Shown here: positions 63,427 through 64,000 of the stretch, one piece after another
Numbering within the stretch: position 1 is the stretch's first letter
How the letters are laid out: each line of letters starts with the position of its first letter
Source: Cyclobacteriaceae bacterium
GTDB taxonomy: Bacteria > Bacteroidota > Bacteroidia > Cytophagales > Cyclobacteriaceae
Assembly (NCBI GenBank): GCA_028285445.1
Contig: JANQPQ010000015.1
Location: 62,001-126,000, forward strand
Reading direction: 5' to 3'
Length of the DNA: 64,000 bases
The notes under the pieces: generated by a model
Database searches by the model: none
What the model was told of the DNA's origin: nothing
Seen by the model: the letters and a program-made list of their open reading frames with translations, nothing else
Made by a program: the position numbers and the translations under genes

Positions 63427-64000
63427 TCAGAACCTGGAGATAATAGACTTGATCTGGCCCCAATAGGAATGCCCGAATAAATTAAGGTGAACCAAAAGTG
63501 GGTAGAGGTTGCAAATATCTACTCGCTCAATGAAGCCAGGAGCTAACGGAAACTCCTCATTATAGGCCTGGTAGAACTCATCATCAAAACCTCCAAAAAG
63601 CCTGGAAAAAGCCAAATCCATTTCCCGATGGCCGTAGTAAACAGCCGGGTCAATCAGCGCTGGTAGTCCCTCATGGTTTACCATTAGGTTGCCACTCCAG
63701 AGGTCGCCATGAAGTAGCGCTGGTGGCTCCTCGGGAAATAGATTTTCAGCCTGAGCTAGCAGGACATCAAACCGATCTACATCTTCTTTGGCTAGCCTAC
63801 CTTCATCCCTGGATAGTTTTAATTGCACATTGATTCTCTGAGTGATAAAAAACTCAGGCCATGAAGATGTAGCAGTATTGGATTGCGGCAAAGAGCCGAT
63901 GTAATTGTTATGATCAAGGCCGACTGTACCATTGGAGTTGCGGTGCAGTTGGGCCAGACTCTCACCCAAAGATTGCCAATAGTTTGGTCGCCGACCAATG
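63427..64000 (-). CDS. Fructosamine kinase family protein, 5' end cut by window edge
   Basis: The frame runs from the stop at 63427 to the window end and keeps going, so the N-terminal part is missing; 191 residues are visible. Features of the fructosamine-3-kinase/aminoglycoside-kinase fold: WQSLGESLAQLHRNS, GLDHNNYIGSLPQSN, WPEFFITQRINVQLKLS, catalytic LLHGDLWSGNLMVN with the HGD Asp, and ALIDPAVYYGHREMDLAFSR with the metal-binding Asp. These enzymes phosphorylate fructosamines or ribulosamines on glycated proteins for repair. It converges with the anti-sigma gene. Confidence 0.9.
   Translation of the reverse strand, partial: IGRRPNYWQSLGESLAQLHRNSNGTVGLDHNNYIGSLPQSNTATSSWPEFFITQRINVQLKLSRDEGRLAKEDVDRFDVLLAQAENLFPEEPPALLHGDLWSGNLMVNHEGLPALIDPAVYYGHREMDLAFSRLFGGFDDEFYQAYNEEFPLAPGFIERVDICNLYPLLVHLNLFGHSYWGQIKSIISRF

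Noticed and set aside
1-64000. Mobile element, prophage, CRISPR array, tRNA or rRNA genes
   Set aside because: No integrase, transposase, phage structural gene, regularly spaced repeat or tRNA-like sequence was found in the window.

Overview
The window comes from a member of the Bacteroidota, most likely a marine-type Cytophagales (Fulvivirga/Roseivirga/Marivirga-like; that level is inference). The evidence is: two proteins with type IX secretion (T9SS) C-terminal sorting domains; the block bamD - omega-like RNA polymerase subunit - coaBC - DUF4835/PorD - recN; many two-cysteine-free lipoproteins with short signal peptides; DUF2911, DUF4199, DUF6249 and YHYH proteins; and promoters of the Bacteroidota type (TTG ... 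TAnnTTTG). There are no tRNA or rRNA genes, no CRISPR array, no transposase and no integrase. No stretch longer than about 300 bases lacks a gene.

Layout. 1-10.6 kb, mostly minus strand: an incomplete lipoprotein gene, a DUF2911 protein, a 1345-residue T9SS cargo protein with three internal ~330-residue repeats, a transglutaminase-like lipoprotein, malate dehydrogenase, a cyclic-nucleotide-binding protein and tilS. 10.6-18.2 kb, plus strand: an OstA/LptA-like protein, a small T9SS cargo, then bamD, rpoZ-like, coaBC, porD-like and recN. 18.3-20.9 kb: a GntR-regulated ABC operon (ATPase, membrane protein, regulator, membrane-anchored beta-helix protein).

21.2-36.6 kb is the most striking part: seven co-directional, nearly gapless genes that join an RND efflux pump to ABC machinery. 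They encode an ABC ATPase, an ABC-2 permease fused to a degenerate M1-peptidase scaffold and a golvesin-type C-terminal domain, a TolC-like channel, a lipoprotein membrane-fusion protein, an RND permease, a second RND permease fused in one 1583-residue chain to an ABC ATPase, and a final ABC-2 permease. The fused ATPase domain is itself split by about 170 residues holding four predicted membrane helices. I infer one hybrid ATP/proton-coupled export or envelope-maintenance machine.

36.8-56 kb is a patchwork of single genes and pairs: YHYH-domain lipoprotein, beta-barrel protein, DinB-like protein, Crp/Fnr regulator, ATC-hydrolase-like protein, two GNAT acetyltransferases, DUF4199, VOC and AraC proteins, a CadC-like membrane regulator with a PD40 propeller, a serine hydrolase, a YceI-TPR protein, a DUF6503-like lipoprotein, an M20 amidohydrolase, a membrane LuxR-type regulator and a PD40-OmpA protein. 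56-58.3 kb is a compact two-gene cassette (OLD-family nuclease carrying an inserted SAP domain, preceded by a small WYL-like protein, ATGA overlap) behind a perfect 8+8 palindrome; it looks like a defence module. 58.3-64 kb: a GyrI-like protein with a YafY-type WYL regulator, a small secreted protein with a sigma-54-like upstream site, an SLC13-type symporter, DUF6249, an ECF sigma factor with a membrane anti-sigma partner, and the end of a fructosamine-kinase-family gene that runs off the window.
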